Positions 52,182 to 62,299 of a stretch of DNA of 64,000 nucleotides are shown here, one piece after another. Each line of letters begins with the position of its first letter. The stretch's first letter is position 1. The notes beneath the pieces were generated by a model. The model was not told where the DNA came from, made no database searches, and saw nothing but the letters and a program-made list of their open reading frames with translations. The DNA is taken from the NCBI GenBank assembly GCA_025766275.1, contig JAFKAC010000008.1, positions 434,001 through 498,000 of the forward strand. The letters run 5' to 3'. The translations under genes were made by a program, and so were the position numbers. The DNA is from Lactarius indigo. Taxonomy: Eukaryota > Basidiomycota > Agaricomycetes > Russulales > Russulaceae.

Positions 52182-53271
52182 CTATTCCTCTGCTAAAGCC
52201 AGAGCCTGCTCCAAATCATCTTCCTCTGACAAGCTGGCTAAAGGCTGGGCATTTCCGTAGACTAGCATCTGGCCAATGATCGCTGAAAAAAATATTAGTT
52301 GGCCTCGGCCGCAAGACGCCTTGCTCACCCACCAATGTCCACCGACAGCTGGAAAATTGCACAAATTTTGAACTGTAAAGGCGACCCTTGTGCGAAGAAG
52401 TAGACGGTCCTATAAAGAAATTTTCGGCTTCGAAAGACAAGTGCGAAGTTAGGAGATGGTCGCACTTAAAAGCATCTCCTACAACCCAACCTACGAGGGT
52501 TGACACACGGAACCCATACAGTGATTTTTGCTTGTAATTACTAAACAGAGACAGGTGAGACAGAATAATCAAACAGAAGCGTGACCAGCCTGAAGAACTG
52601 CGGAAGTGGCAGTGTACTCTCGAGCCCCAGGGCAAAGAAGCCGAGTAACCACACGAAAGTTTCCAGTCGGCCGAATATGAGCACCAAGATCGTCAGGAAG
52701 ACACTGGCTCGAACAGTCAGACAGCGCCAATTGAAAATCGCAATACCCTTACATATAGCCAGCAAGGAACTCAATATGTTGTGAGTAGGTGGTCCATTGC
52801 CAAAACGACAATGGTCGAGAGGATGCGCCAAGGTTGTCGGGGCTTAACCGAGGGCGATATATTACGCAGAAATACAACAATGCTAGCTAAGACAGATTAG
52901 ACCCCTTTGAAGACATGTAGGAGAGGCTTACTTGGCCGAGAATCATCAGAAGGGACTGCATTAAGAGTGCGAATTCAAAGTGTTCTCCGAGCCAGAAGAA
53001 GCATCGGGTAATATTGGCCACCAGCCTGGTAATGCCGTTAGGCAAGCAGCCCCAGATGAGTTTGACATGCGCACAGAACTGCACAGACATCCCGAGAAAA
53101 ACCAGTTGAATCTCTAGAATTGAGGATTGGGGTGAGGGAGGGACACATCATCATGCAGCAACTAAATACGCACTTCTTCCTGACTATGGACACAGTTTGG
53201 TCAGCGTAGACAAGAGGTGCCCCAACGGCCATGCCGGTTGAGGCTAGAGTGGAGAGCCAAGGAGGGGCCAT
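52182..53271 (-). CDS. PQ-loop membrane protein (SLC66A2 / yeast Any1-like)
   Basis: PQ-loop proteins have seven membrane helices. The SLC66A2/Any1 group acts at endosome and Golgi membranes, and in yeast affects phospholipid asymmetry. The ATG at 53271 starts MAPPWLSTLASTGMAVGAPL. The first PQ-loop-like segment follows (VYADQTVSIVRKKDSTGFSR), then NITRCFFWLGEHFEFALLMQ, LALLYFCVIYRP, FLAGYIVFLTILVLIFGR, VWLLGFFALGLESTLPLPQ, the second loop NYKQKSLYGFRVSTLVGW, GDAFK, and QLSVDIAIIGQMLVYGNAQP. The acidic end EEDDLEQALALAEE is characteristic of the group. Splices keep frame, and one intron (52541-52589) has a GC donor. The frame is open upstream of the ATG into the neighbouring glutaminase tail. 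Tandem with clathrin, 169 bases between them. Confidence 0.87.
52541..52589 (-). other. GC-AG intron in the PQ-loop gene
   Basis: The exon ends PLPQFF plus two bases (ag) and the next begins t then NYKQKSLYGF. The intron begins gctggt and ends tttag. The only nearby GT donor would put a stop codon directly at the junction. Confidence 0.6.
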
Positions 53272-53559
53272 TTGAGAAAGTTGTGTCGTACGTCGCGGTA
53301 CGCCAGTATTAATAGTGGCTGCAGAGATGGTCGCGTGTCGTGGTAATGACGCCGATCCCGTGCTGCGAACCTTACCTAAGGGACCGCTTAGATGCGGTAT
53401 ATCGGAACTAAACAAGTCCCAACTTGAATAAGCTTGAATACCACTGTACTGCTCTGATAGATTCATACGTGAGTTTGCGATACGACAATATATATATATA
53501 TTACAAAAATGGAGCATATTCGATAAAACGACGGAAACGAAAAGAACCGCGTGTAGATT

Positions 53560-56500
53560 TTTAAGACAACCCTCCCCGCGGGTGGTATAATTAGGCAGTG
53601 ATTCCAAGTGCGGTTCTGATCTCTCCGCGGGAAGTCGTATCTCATGCATCTCATGTCCTGAATTGTTTTCTGATAGAAGTCCCTGAGCTTCGGATGAAGA
53701 TGTGGCCGTACTCCTGCCAGTGGTGGCAGTTAAATGGGGACTGGATGACCGTCCGTCCACGGGTTGGGAACGTAATCCATTTGAACGGAGCCGCGCAGGC
53801 TCCTTGCCCGACGAACCAACAGGGAAAGACGCCACACATCGCAACAGGGGCGATGAGCCCTCCGGGGAAGACGGGCAGTGGACCAGTCCCGCGGCCAGTC
53901 GTGCTGGCCCGGTAAGTGCTGGTCCTGTTGTGAATGGCGACATTGTGACCTGCGTGCCCTGGCCTGTAGCTCCTCTCAAAAATGAAGACCCAACAGACGT
54001 GCGTATACGACTCTGTCTCCGTCGGTGCCATACTACCAGGGAAATGGTGAGTAAAGCCGCGACGCTACCTATGATACCCCCAGAAACTACGCCTGCATGT
54101 GATTTTGATGGCGTCCTAGTCGCTCTGAGAAAAGTAAGTTGGAATTTCGAATAAGACGCTTGCCATAAACGGACTTTAGAGCTAATGGCGTATACATTGC
54201 ACCCTGTGCGGGCCTAGATGGAGATGCGGTAATACCAATTAGCATCCGATGAATGAAAATCGCGAGGAGCTCACCTGGGTGCTCCCCTGAGTGTTTCTAA
54301 ATACAACTCGCTGCCCTGCTCGGATTCTCGATTGGAAACTTTAAAAGTGATATTCGTGCGTAGGTCTTAGTCGTGATGGCCAAAAACAAGTTCCAGCCTA
54401 AAACCACATGAGCTGAGGCGAGACCAAAGTATAAGTCTCCTGACTAGATACTGGGGCGCTGGTGGCCGAGCTGGGGTTATCGGCGTCCATGCCAAAATGG
54501 TTGGAGCTCGAAGTTAATAAGAGGTTGTCGAGGAAACTACTCCAGCCATCGTAAACCTGGAGACCGAGTCGGATGAGTGCCAAGATGGTGCAGAAATCAG
54601 CAGACGCCGACGGATGACTCAACGACGTTGGTGTCTAGCCACACATCAGCAAATATATTATAACCTAATGTCCACGGGTCCACTTGTTTGTATGCTGCGA
54701 GCAGGCGTCGATAGTCGTGTTGATCACCGGTCAGTGCAAGGCCCTTCCATTGGGCGCTAAGGTCCGCAGCGGTACTCTATCGACCAGTCAACTGCGTTAT
54801 GCATTATCAAAAAGACTGGCACGCAAGCTTGCACGGACAGAGTACTCGACACCATCGGGAGCCCACTTAACAATTGAGCTCACTTTAGACATAGCTTTGA
54901 TAGCAATAATTGATTGCGAGGTTAGTTGGGTTGTCGATCGCCAGTCCATCTGCAGAGAACCTGTGTGGATAGTCATCCAAGTTGTCGGCGGGAAGAATCA
55001 TTGACAGAGATAATGCACTGATCGTGGGTTAACAGTGTCACGTGAGATAAGTGATCAGCCCAGGAAATCAGCAAATGATTTTATCCAGTTTGTTGGCCCT
55101 CTAAGGGTGGCCAAGAGAAACTTTGCGCGTACATATTTGCTTATCAGACTCTCATCTCCACTTGCGCGAGCTTGGGCATAAGTCGTGACCAACATATTCC
55201 CAGAATCTTTATGGGGAACGGAATAGATCAGAGACATACGAGACCTGTTAGAGAGACACAAACATTCTACTTTTTGGGCATGTGGGGGATAGCAGATTGT
55301 AGCATTGGGAAGATTCGTCCCTTTACCTTAATGAGCAGCACTTCGAATATACTAGTCTCTCCGGTTCTAGGACGCACCTAGGTCAGGAGCAGCGTACGGG
55401 TTGGTGAACTTGGGGGACGCTTGAAGCCAGAACAGGGGTTCGAGTAAGAGTCCGCCTAGCTTAGAATCCAAGTACACGAACGCTGGGAAGGCATCTGAGA
55501 TTACAGCATTTCAACGGCATTAACCCATCCTTGCAGGTCCAAGATCTGGTCTTTCAACCCACCCATATTCTTCATGATCGCTATCGTGTCCGACTCAGTG
55601 AAATAACCATATGCGTCAATCGGAACTGTCGATATGATATGAGACGCTGGCACATTATTCATCGATGAACATGGATACCAACCAAGAGCAGGCCTGTCAT
55701 CGGAATGTTGGGTCTTGTAGAACAAGCTACGTTGTTGAGGGGCTCTAAACAGGTCTGTGTAATTGACGACTGGGTCTGTTGTGTCGACTGTCCAGACCTT
55801 GGTCCAGACGGATTCGGGATCGCCCCTGACGACCATTCTGCAGAAATTTTGAGATGCAATGGAGCAGGAACGACAACAGCTTCACTCACTGGCACGTGCG
55901 CAGAGATCCGTACCGAAAGAGCTGCCATCCAGCGATTTCGCAGTTAGTGACAAGTATGAGAATGGGGTTGATTGCTCGACTCAATCCCCTGGCTATAACA
56001 AAAGTGTGAGTATATAGTAATAACAACGACAACCTGGGGGGACTCTAGTTCGAATTTCGAGAAGGAAAGGCCAATTTGCATGCGCCTGGCTTCTGCGGTG
56101 AGCTCGGTCTGGGTAGGTAAAACCTCCGCGTCAGTGAGAAGCACAGATGCGAATACGGTAGTAGGCACATATCCCACAAACAAGTAGGTCCTATCGCCGA
56201 CGCGGACAAGGACTCGCAGGGTAAGGTTCTGGCTCTAGCCTCAGAGTGCAGTCAATTTTGGCGTTATGCCAGACGAGGAAAATAACATGCATCCGTCATC
56301 AGATCATAGTCACAGCCAACGACTATTGGAGGTGTTCCTCCGATCGCCTGGCTGGTAATGGCGCCCCGGCAGTTGAGTTATGGTGAACGAATTCCGAGAA
56401 GATTACCCCGGCGGGAATTTGCAGAGCTCTTCCATAATGGAAAAGTTAAGACAGGAGAATTAGCAGTTGGGTCATTTGTGTCTTCGTTGGGTTCAAGTTG

Positions 56501-56659
56501 TCGCCTGGGCCAGCGCTGGATGGTAAGCCAGTAAAGACTCTAGCGCAGGGAGGTGTTGATCACTCGCTGCAGAGCGGGACGAGGTTCAGTTACGATTGAT
56601 GCGAGAATTTGGGTCACAGTTACCCCAACCAACATCGAGCAGATATACAGCACCCACAT
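53560..56659 (-). pseudogene. Glutaminase-family (GtaA, DUF4965/DUF1793) gene with a membrane tail, probably broken
   Basis: Fungal GtaA-type proteins are secreted or surface glutaminases. Recognisable from the N-terminal side (possible start 56659, hydrophobic MWVLYICSMLVGVTVTQ): VRVGDRTYLFVGY, VLPTQTELTAEARRMQI, STPFSYLSLTAKSLDG, HLKISAEWSSG, SDAFPAFVYLDSKLGG, EPLFWLQASPKFTNPYAAPD, SGNMLVTTYAQARASGDESL, LSMILPADNLDDYP, FSADGLAIDNPTNLAI, WTLGYNIFADVWLDTNVVES, YDGWSSFLDNLLLTSSSN, and RPAQGAMYTPLAL. After an intron comes a membrane helix (HAGVVSGGIIGSVAALLTIS, LVVWHRRRQ) and a Ser/Pro-rich tail. Damage: a TGA at 55981-55983 replaces the tryptophan expected in the DWVxQS motif, the frame breaks after SSG (about 55840) and near 55505, and bases are missing near 54908-54914. 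I infer a pseudogene. Some breaks could be sequence error. Confidence 0.7.
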
Positions 56660-58388
56660 GGAAGGACCACACGGAAGAACGAGGAATCATACGAGATGCT
56701 GGGCTTCGCTCATCACATACATCCCAAGTCGCGTCACGAGCGGGCCTTCTGATTTGAAAAATTTACTCGGCGGCCTCTGAAGAGCGCTGAGTTTTGTACG
56801 GCATTTCCTGTACTGTAAGTATCCGGGTGATGGGATCCGCAGCGTTCACATTTAGTCATCTAAAATAAGTACCTCACAAATCATTAGCTAGCATCTCCCA
56901 ATTCCAGAGGATCTCCATCTTACCTTCCTGAGGAAGCAAGGCCTTGTGTGCGTAACCAACCCTTTTACCGGGTAACACGATGCCATCTGGGCCTTCGAAA
57001 CCGTGGGAGTCCCGAGACATTTGACCGTATTGACCACTTTTCTTGGCAAGCTTCCTCTCAGCTGGTTTCATTGCCTTTGCACACACCACTTAGTTCAGTG
57101 TATAATCACGTTCCCGGGAAGGAACATGTGGCGAATAAACTATCAGACGTATCTCACACTGTCTTAATATTGATATTGAGCACCCTGTGGTTCGCCGAGG
57201 GTGGAGCCAATGTGGGTGGAAGTTATAGTAGGGACGTTATCTGGGTTCGGGGAAGACCCGCTGAAGGTTCTACGATAAGCTGCCCAGAGAAAAACGCTCA
57301 ATGGACCACCCACGTCATATAACAGAATCTCTGTTCTTTTCGGAAACTTGATCCTCTGGGAGATTCAGTGCCAGTGTTGGGCGGGAGTCAGTCAGTCGCT
57401 CAGTGACCGTTCCCTGACACAGCGTCCATTTCCTCTTCCAGGCTTACGCGAGGTTGCCATACCTTGGAACCGACGAAGGTTAGGACATCGAAAACACTGA
57501 TCTGCCTGCAGTTCCTGGCAAACGAAAGGCGTCCAATCCCGAGGTGCGTGGTTAGAAATCGCCCGTGCTAGCCGCTTGAGTAAATCCCACGAGGCTGTCA
57601 GCTTAAAATTGCACTGGGTTTACCCGAGTTACCTCTGTTGTCGCACGAAGCAAGTCGGGTGGCGACAGCTTCAAGGACACGGCACCTCTAGCCCCTCACT
57701 CGAGGCGCGAAAGGCGGACGTTGGGTTTGGGTTGATCCGAGCACCGTACACAGTAGCGTCGCGGTCGCGATACATTGAGATTTCTTGCCTCGCTCGAATC
57801 CACGCATGGGCCCAGAAGCCCCGATAAACACCACACGCAATTTAATGGCTGTCTACATGCGCTCCTTCGTCTTAAATGAGCTTCGGTGCGTTGTAGTTAC
57901 CCGACACATTGCGTGGTTCCATTGGTGAGAAGACTAAAGCCACGGGTTCAACCGTCGAAAAGAAAACGACGGATTCTATCAAAGGCCTTTGGTTGTTATG
58001 ACCATTGATAGAACCGCGGCAATATGCGTAACAACGGGCCATAAATTCTTCTGTAGAAGACGGGGGACTCGGCGCGAGGTCGGATTCGAACCCTCCAATA
58101 ACACATAGAACGAGAGATCAAGTGACAAAATCATGTAATGATGGGTAGAACAAGGCAAGCCATAACTCACCGAGTAATCCATTCTTATATCATCCATCGC
58201 ACACACGAGATGTCAACGAGTCAGCAATCAAATGCCACAGCATAGTTTGTACATTCAGGAGTAAGTTTATTAGTTCCGGATGGAAGTGGAAATAAAAGTA
58301 CGACCACACGGTATCAACTGCAAAGAAATATAAATGAAAGGGTGGGGAGGGTAGTTAAGTAATAGCTAATCCCTAGGTAAATAACGAC
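56660..58388. other. 1.7-kb region without a supportable gene
   Basis: No frame on either strand shows a known domain. A minus-strand frame at 56874-57089 (AERKLAKKSGQYGQ) is open but I cannot place it. A sequence at 58082-58092 resembles a tRNA B box on the minus strand but does not fold into a T-arm. The region upstream of the glutaminase-like gene should hold its promoter if it was ever functional. Confidence 0.35.
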
Positions 58389-61300
58389 TTACCAGGCAGG
58401 AACAGTAAGAGGTATCTTAACGGTTGTCTGCAAGGGGTCAACAGGGAAATCCGCCGATAGACGAAGGATGCTTACTGCGAGACCCTGATCGACGTACTTC
58501 AGCGACCGTGAAAGATACAGGCAAAATGGGCGCGTACCGATAGACTGGTCTCTTTGTATTTGACACTCATGTCAGCAGCAGTCACACGCATAGCCTCGAT
58601 TGCCTCGTCCAGCGTCACAGAATAGACACCATCCGCGGCCATGGAAAGCTGAGCAGCGGTCACGGCTTTCACAGCTGGGACCTATCAAGGATTGCGCATG
58701 CTACTAAGTTGGTGCTACGTACCGCCAAGGCTATTGCGCTCCTGTATGGAGTATACCTGGTCAGTCACTAAGACCGGTTCACAGACTGCGAAGACGCACG
58801 ATGCATGGTACTTGTACGAGTCCGTCGATAGGGTCACATGTCAGACCGAGATTGTGCTCTATAAATTTTCAGTTCCGTGTTACACGTATCCGAGCTACTA
58901 GAAAGACCTATTCCTATCTCTGCGGCCTGTAAGACGGTCTCGGGAGATGCTGGAAGGGCCTGCGATCAACGAGAGAAAGTTGAATGAGGAAATTTTGTAT
59001 ACCGCCCATGCATGCGGCAAATCCTGCGCTGGCCATCGAACACGCAACTGTTGAGATTGATATCAGGAGCCCCAGGCGTATCGTTTGTTTAGCGTACCTC
59101 CAACTTCTGCTTGACACCCGCCTTCTGCAGCAGAAATGGTACTACCACGTTTGAATAGCATACCAACCGCCTGTGGGAAACGTAAGTCGCATCTCGTAAG
59201 GTCGTTATGATGATACCATACAGCCGCGGTCAACAAAAACGTTTTAATTGATTTTTCCGGGTCATCGCTAACGAACTGTGAAAGAAGAGGGCATTGAGCA
59301 CTGACACAGATAGGCGGATAGAACCGAGGACCTCAGTGATATATTTTAACACAGCAGGTATCACCCCTGCTGCCCCATTGGTCGGCGATGTGACAATGCG
59401 CCCACCACTTGCGTTCACTTCGTTCACCGCAATAGCATAACAAGATAAAAAATCCATAGCGGGTATCATTGTCTTTCTCTGAACCATCCAAAGGGAGCGA
59501 CGTCAGCACCGAAATATCGATTGCTGACCTATACAGCTATTTCAAGAAAAACTGACAGGGGGTTCCGGGAGCATAGGATGATCAAATGACCCAACCACCC
59601 TTGCCGGATGGGAATGCCTTGAGCCAACGAGGTTGCTGGCTGGTTGTGTTGCCGAAGAAGGATCGCTAGAATGCAAGTCGCTGTCGGGTGCACCTATCGC
59701 ACCAGCGGGACGGTCTCCGCCCTCGATGGCCTGGATATGTGGCGCCGATAAACCAGGGTAGAAGCTTGCCGGACTCGTATCTCAGGGGATATTTTACGGA
59801 CTGTGGGGCTCTGGGGTGCTTACCCTCGCATGAGGCGCCGGTATAGCATAGGGGCCCGGCGCCGTAGGCGAAGTCGACCTGGCAACGTTGTCTCATGCGT
59901 GTGGACCCCAGATCGGATACAATCATCCATGACTGCCCAGATACGCATTAACTGCGCGGATGTTATTCAAGCCAATCTGGTACTGTGCCGTTATTTTGCC
60001 TGACCTTGTCATGAATAACTTCGTCGTCGTAACCAAACGAACGTTCATTGTCGTAGACTATCTGAGCGATAGTCATCTGCAGATCAAGTTAGTATACGCA
60101 GTTGTATTGTCGCGGATGCAAACAGCTGAAAGAGCTGTTGTACGGGGTCGTATGGCGCAGGCAAGTTCTAGGGCCACAGACAAAAATCATCCCTCACTCC
60201 ACATTTAGCCCGCCAACGTGCCGGGAGAACGAAACAGAAGTGATGGGCCTTACATTGTGCACACGGGTTAGATTGAGCAAGTTGTCCCCAGATTTGAACG
60301 GGTAGGGAGGCTGTTCCTTATCTGCGGGAAGCACCTGGCCCGCAACCGAGCTTCCATTAGAATGTACACGTTGGTGCAACCGCGCGCCGTGCACAGAGCG
60401 TTTGTCGACGCCTTTATAGAAGAGGTTTTCGCCGACTAGTCGCCGACTGTATCGGGATCACGCTAATATTGCAAGATGTGCCTGCCCTCCCGACGCACCT
60501 TTTGTCTTCTCATTTACTACGAAGCCACCCCCAACGCTATAATACACTGGTTTCTGAACTTTTCCGGGAGTCAGCCCATCACGGAAACTCACCTGAAATA
60601 CTCGTTTGTCGCCAAAAGGTCGCCGTTCTCATCAAAAACGGAAAAGCGCATTCCGTTAGGGTGAGTTTTGAGGACTTGGTCCCACCGCCATAGCATATCA
60701 CGGTCCATGTCATACGAAATATGGTGCTTCCCTCCTAGTAAGAGAATCTTGTTTCTCTGAATGGCCGCATAGCGTGAGGAGATAGTGCCGGTGTCAATTG
60801 TTTCCGGATCGGAACCTAAACGAAAATGTTAGAGTGAGAGGTGGGATCAAAAAAGAACGACCTTCTAAGCCCAGGAGTAATGCTTGGGGTGTATGGTGGC
60901 TTTAAACGGAGACGGTTAGCATGCCGGTACTCTCGCACATGATACCGAGCCCACCCTTTCCCTGGTCACCAAACGAATGTCAGTCACCTAGGGATATGAA
61001 CAAAACACAGCGCATGGTCATTCGCACCTGTTGACGCAAGAGACCCGTAACTGACGTGGGTTGTTAGCCTTTTGTTGCAACGAGAGAGGAACGACATACA
61101 GCGATGTTTTTATAGTTCTGACCTAGGAGACTTTGAATTGTGACGCTGTCCAGCACGGAGAACAACACTTACTTTATCCAGTAAACCCAAATCTAGTAAG
61201 TCGTTGACGAATATTTTCCCCGCACGCATTGGCCCAACTGTATGCGAGCTGCTCGGACCAACTGTGAGGTAGTAAGAAGTGACGATGGCACGATCCTCAA

Positions 61301-61573
61301 TAGCAAGAATGGACAACGCGACACTGAGCGACACTAACCCCCGATGCTGAAAAGATCAAAGGTGGAGATGACGGCATGCTCGGATTTATCTTGGTCCGCC
61401 TCCAAACTCGACTCATGGTCGTTGCTCTCGGTGGCACGAGACACTACGCTGAGATTTCTGGAAAGCACAGTCCTCAGTAGCGGTTGCTTCGGTAAATGTA
61501 GAGCTGGTCGTGGAGAGCACAGTGGACGGGTAATATTGCGGACAGAAAAGCAGAAAGAGCTCGGAAGGTGCAT
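58389..61573 (-). CDS. L-serine dehydratase, iron-sulfur type, fused alpha/beta
   Basis: This enzyme deaminates L-serine to pyruvate and ammonia with a [4Fe-4S] cluster. The ATG at 61573 gives a basic N-terminus that could target mitochondria ([15 protein letters not shown]). The beta part follows: [84 protein letters not shown]. The alpha part has [56 protein letters not shown] and [18 protein letters not shown]. The cluster cysteines are in [20 protein letters not shown] and VQVPCIER. It ends KIPLTVPAW at 58389. About 22 exons are needed, including ones of 7 nt (60955-60961) and 9 nt (58476-58484). Every splice keeps frame. One intron is about 190 nt and has a perfect tactaac branch site near 60090. 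Confidence 0.93.
58476..58484 (-). other. 9-nt microexon in serine dehydratase
   Basis: Between SLS and TTVKIPL the family expects GLA. The nine bases ggtctcgca, flanked by gatcag and gtaagc, encode exactly this in phase 0. Confidence 0.7.
60955..60961 (-). other. 7-nt microexon in serine dehydratase
   Basis: The preceding exon ends LASTG(g) and the next begins with HHTPQALLL. The seven bases ggaaagg, flanked by gaccag and gtgggc, supply the GKG of the conserved TGKGH motif and set the phase correctly on both sides. Confidence 0.7.
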
Positions 61574-62299
61574 CAAGGGCTTGTACAAGTCGGGTTTGCG
61601 AGACGTGGGTCGACGTTCTGGGTAGGGGAACGGACCGCTGCTGCCGTCGGCGACGTAGTTTGTAGTTTCAAAGTTTGTTGGGGAAGACCCGGAAGAGCAT
61701 CACAAGAAATATTAATTATCTTCTTCGCTGTAGGTAATATCCGGTCACTTGGGGACCCTGTAACCAATCGTGATTGTGGCAAAGTTGCATCCCACATGGC
61801 AAGTAAGATCAAAATGAAATGCTCTTCGAGCGTTGATAGCCCCGGGTGTCTTCAGACTGCGGAAAGTTGGAAATAGGGCGGCGTGGTAATTAAATCAAAA
61901 AGTGGGTTCGATAATATATACAATGAGTGCACAAAAAGCGGACGACAAGGAAGTGGCTTGCAGGAGGAGCTGGTCAACCTGGTGCGGTCGCATCTGAGCC
62001 AATCGCGACCGTTGCCGTGATCGCTCGTCGGAGGTCACAGTTGCTCGCTCGCTCACTGGCTCGTTCACTCCCCTCGCTTCTCCTCCTCCCCCTTCCATCG
62101 ACCACCCAACCTGCATCTCCCTTTCTCTCGTCGTTAGTCTCCATTAATTGCGCGTTGGTCAATCGAAGCAGCGAGTCAAGCCAAGCTGGCCGGGCTGACT
62201 CTTCTAAAATAGTTCATCTGACTTCTGGTAGGCCCTCCCCCATATTTTTGACACCCGCTCTCCTGACCTCTCTGCAGTGTTAGCGGACTCTTTGCAATC
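61574..62299. promoter_or_regulatory. Divergent promoter region of serine dehydratase and the RhoGAP-like gene
   Basis: The 726 bases separate two divergent starts. A TATA-like stretch (aatatataca, about 61913-61922) is followed by repeated gctcgctc and a pyrimidine-rich tract around 62085-62100. A possible 5' UTR intron ends in ctctctgcag at about 62278, just before the ATG at 62300. These are pattern-based suggestions. Confidence 0.4.

Noticed and set aside
53702..54154. Plus-strand frame of 150 codons
   Set aside because: It is antisense to the membrane helix and tail of the glutaminase-like gene, which has the convincing features.
58074..58100. tRNA-like B box (ggttcgaatcc) on the minus strand
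   Set aside because: The bases flanking the loop do not pair into a five-base T-stem, and I found no matching A box or acceptor stem.
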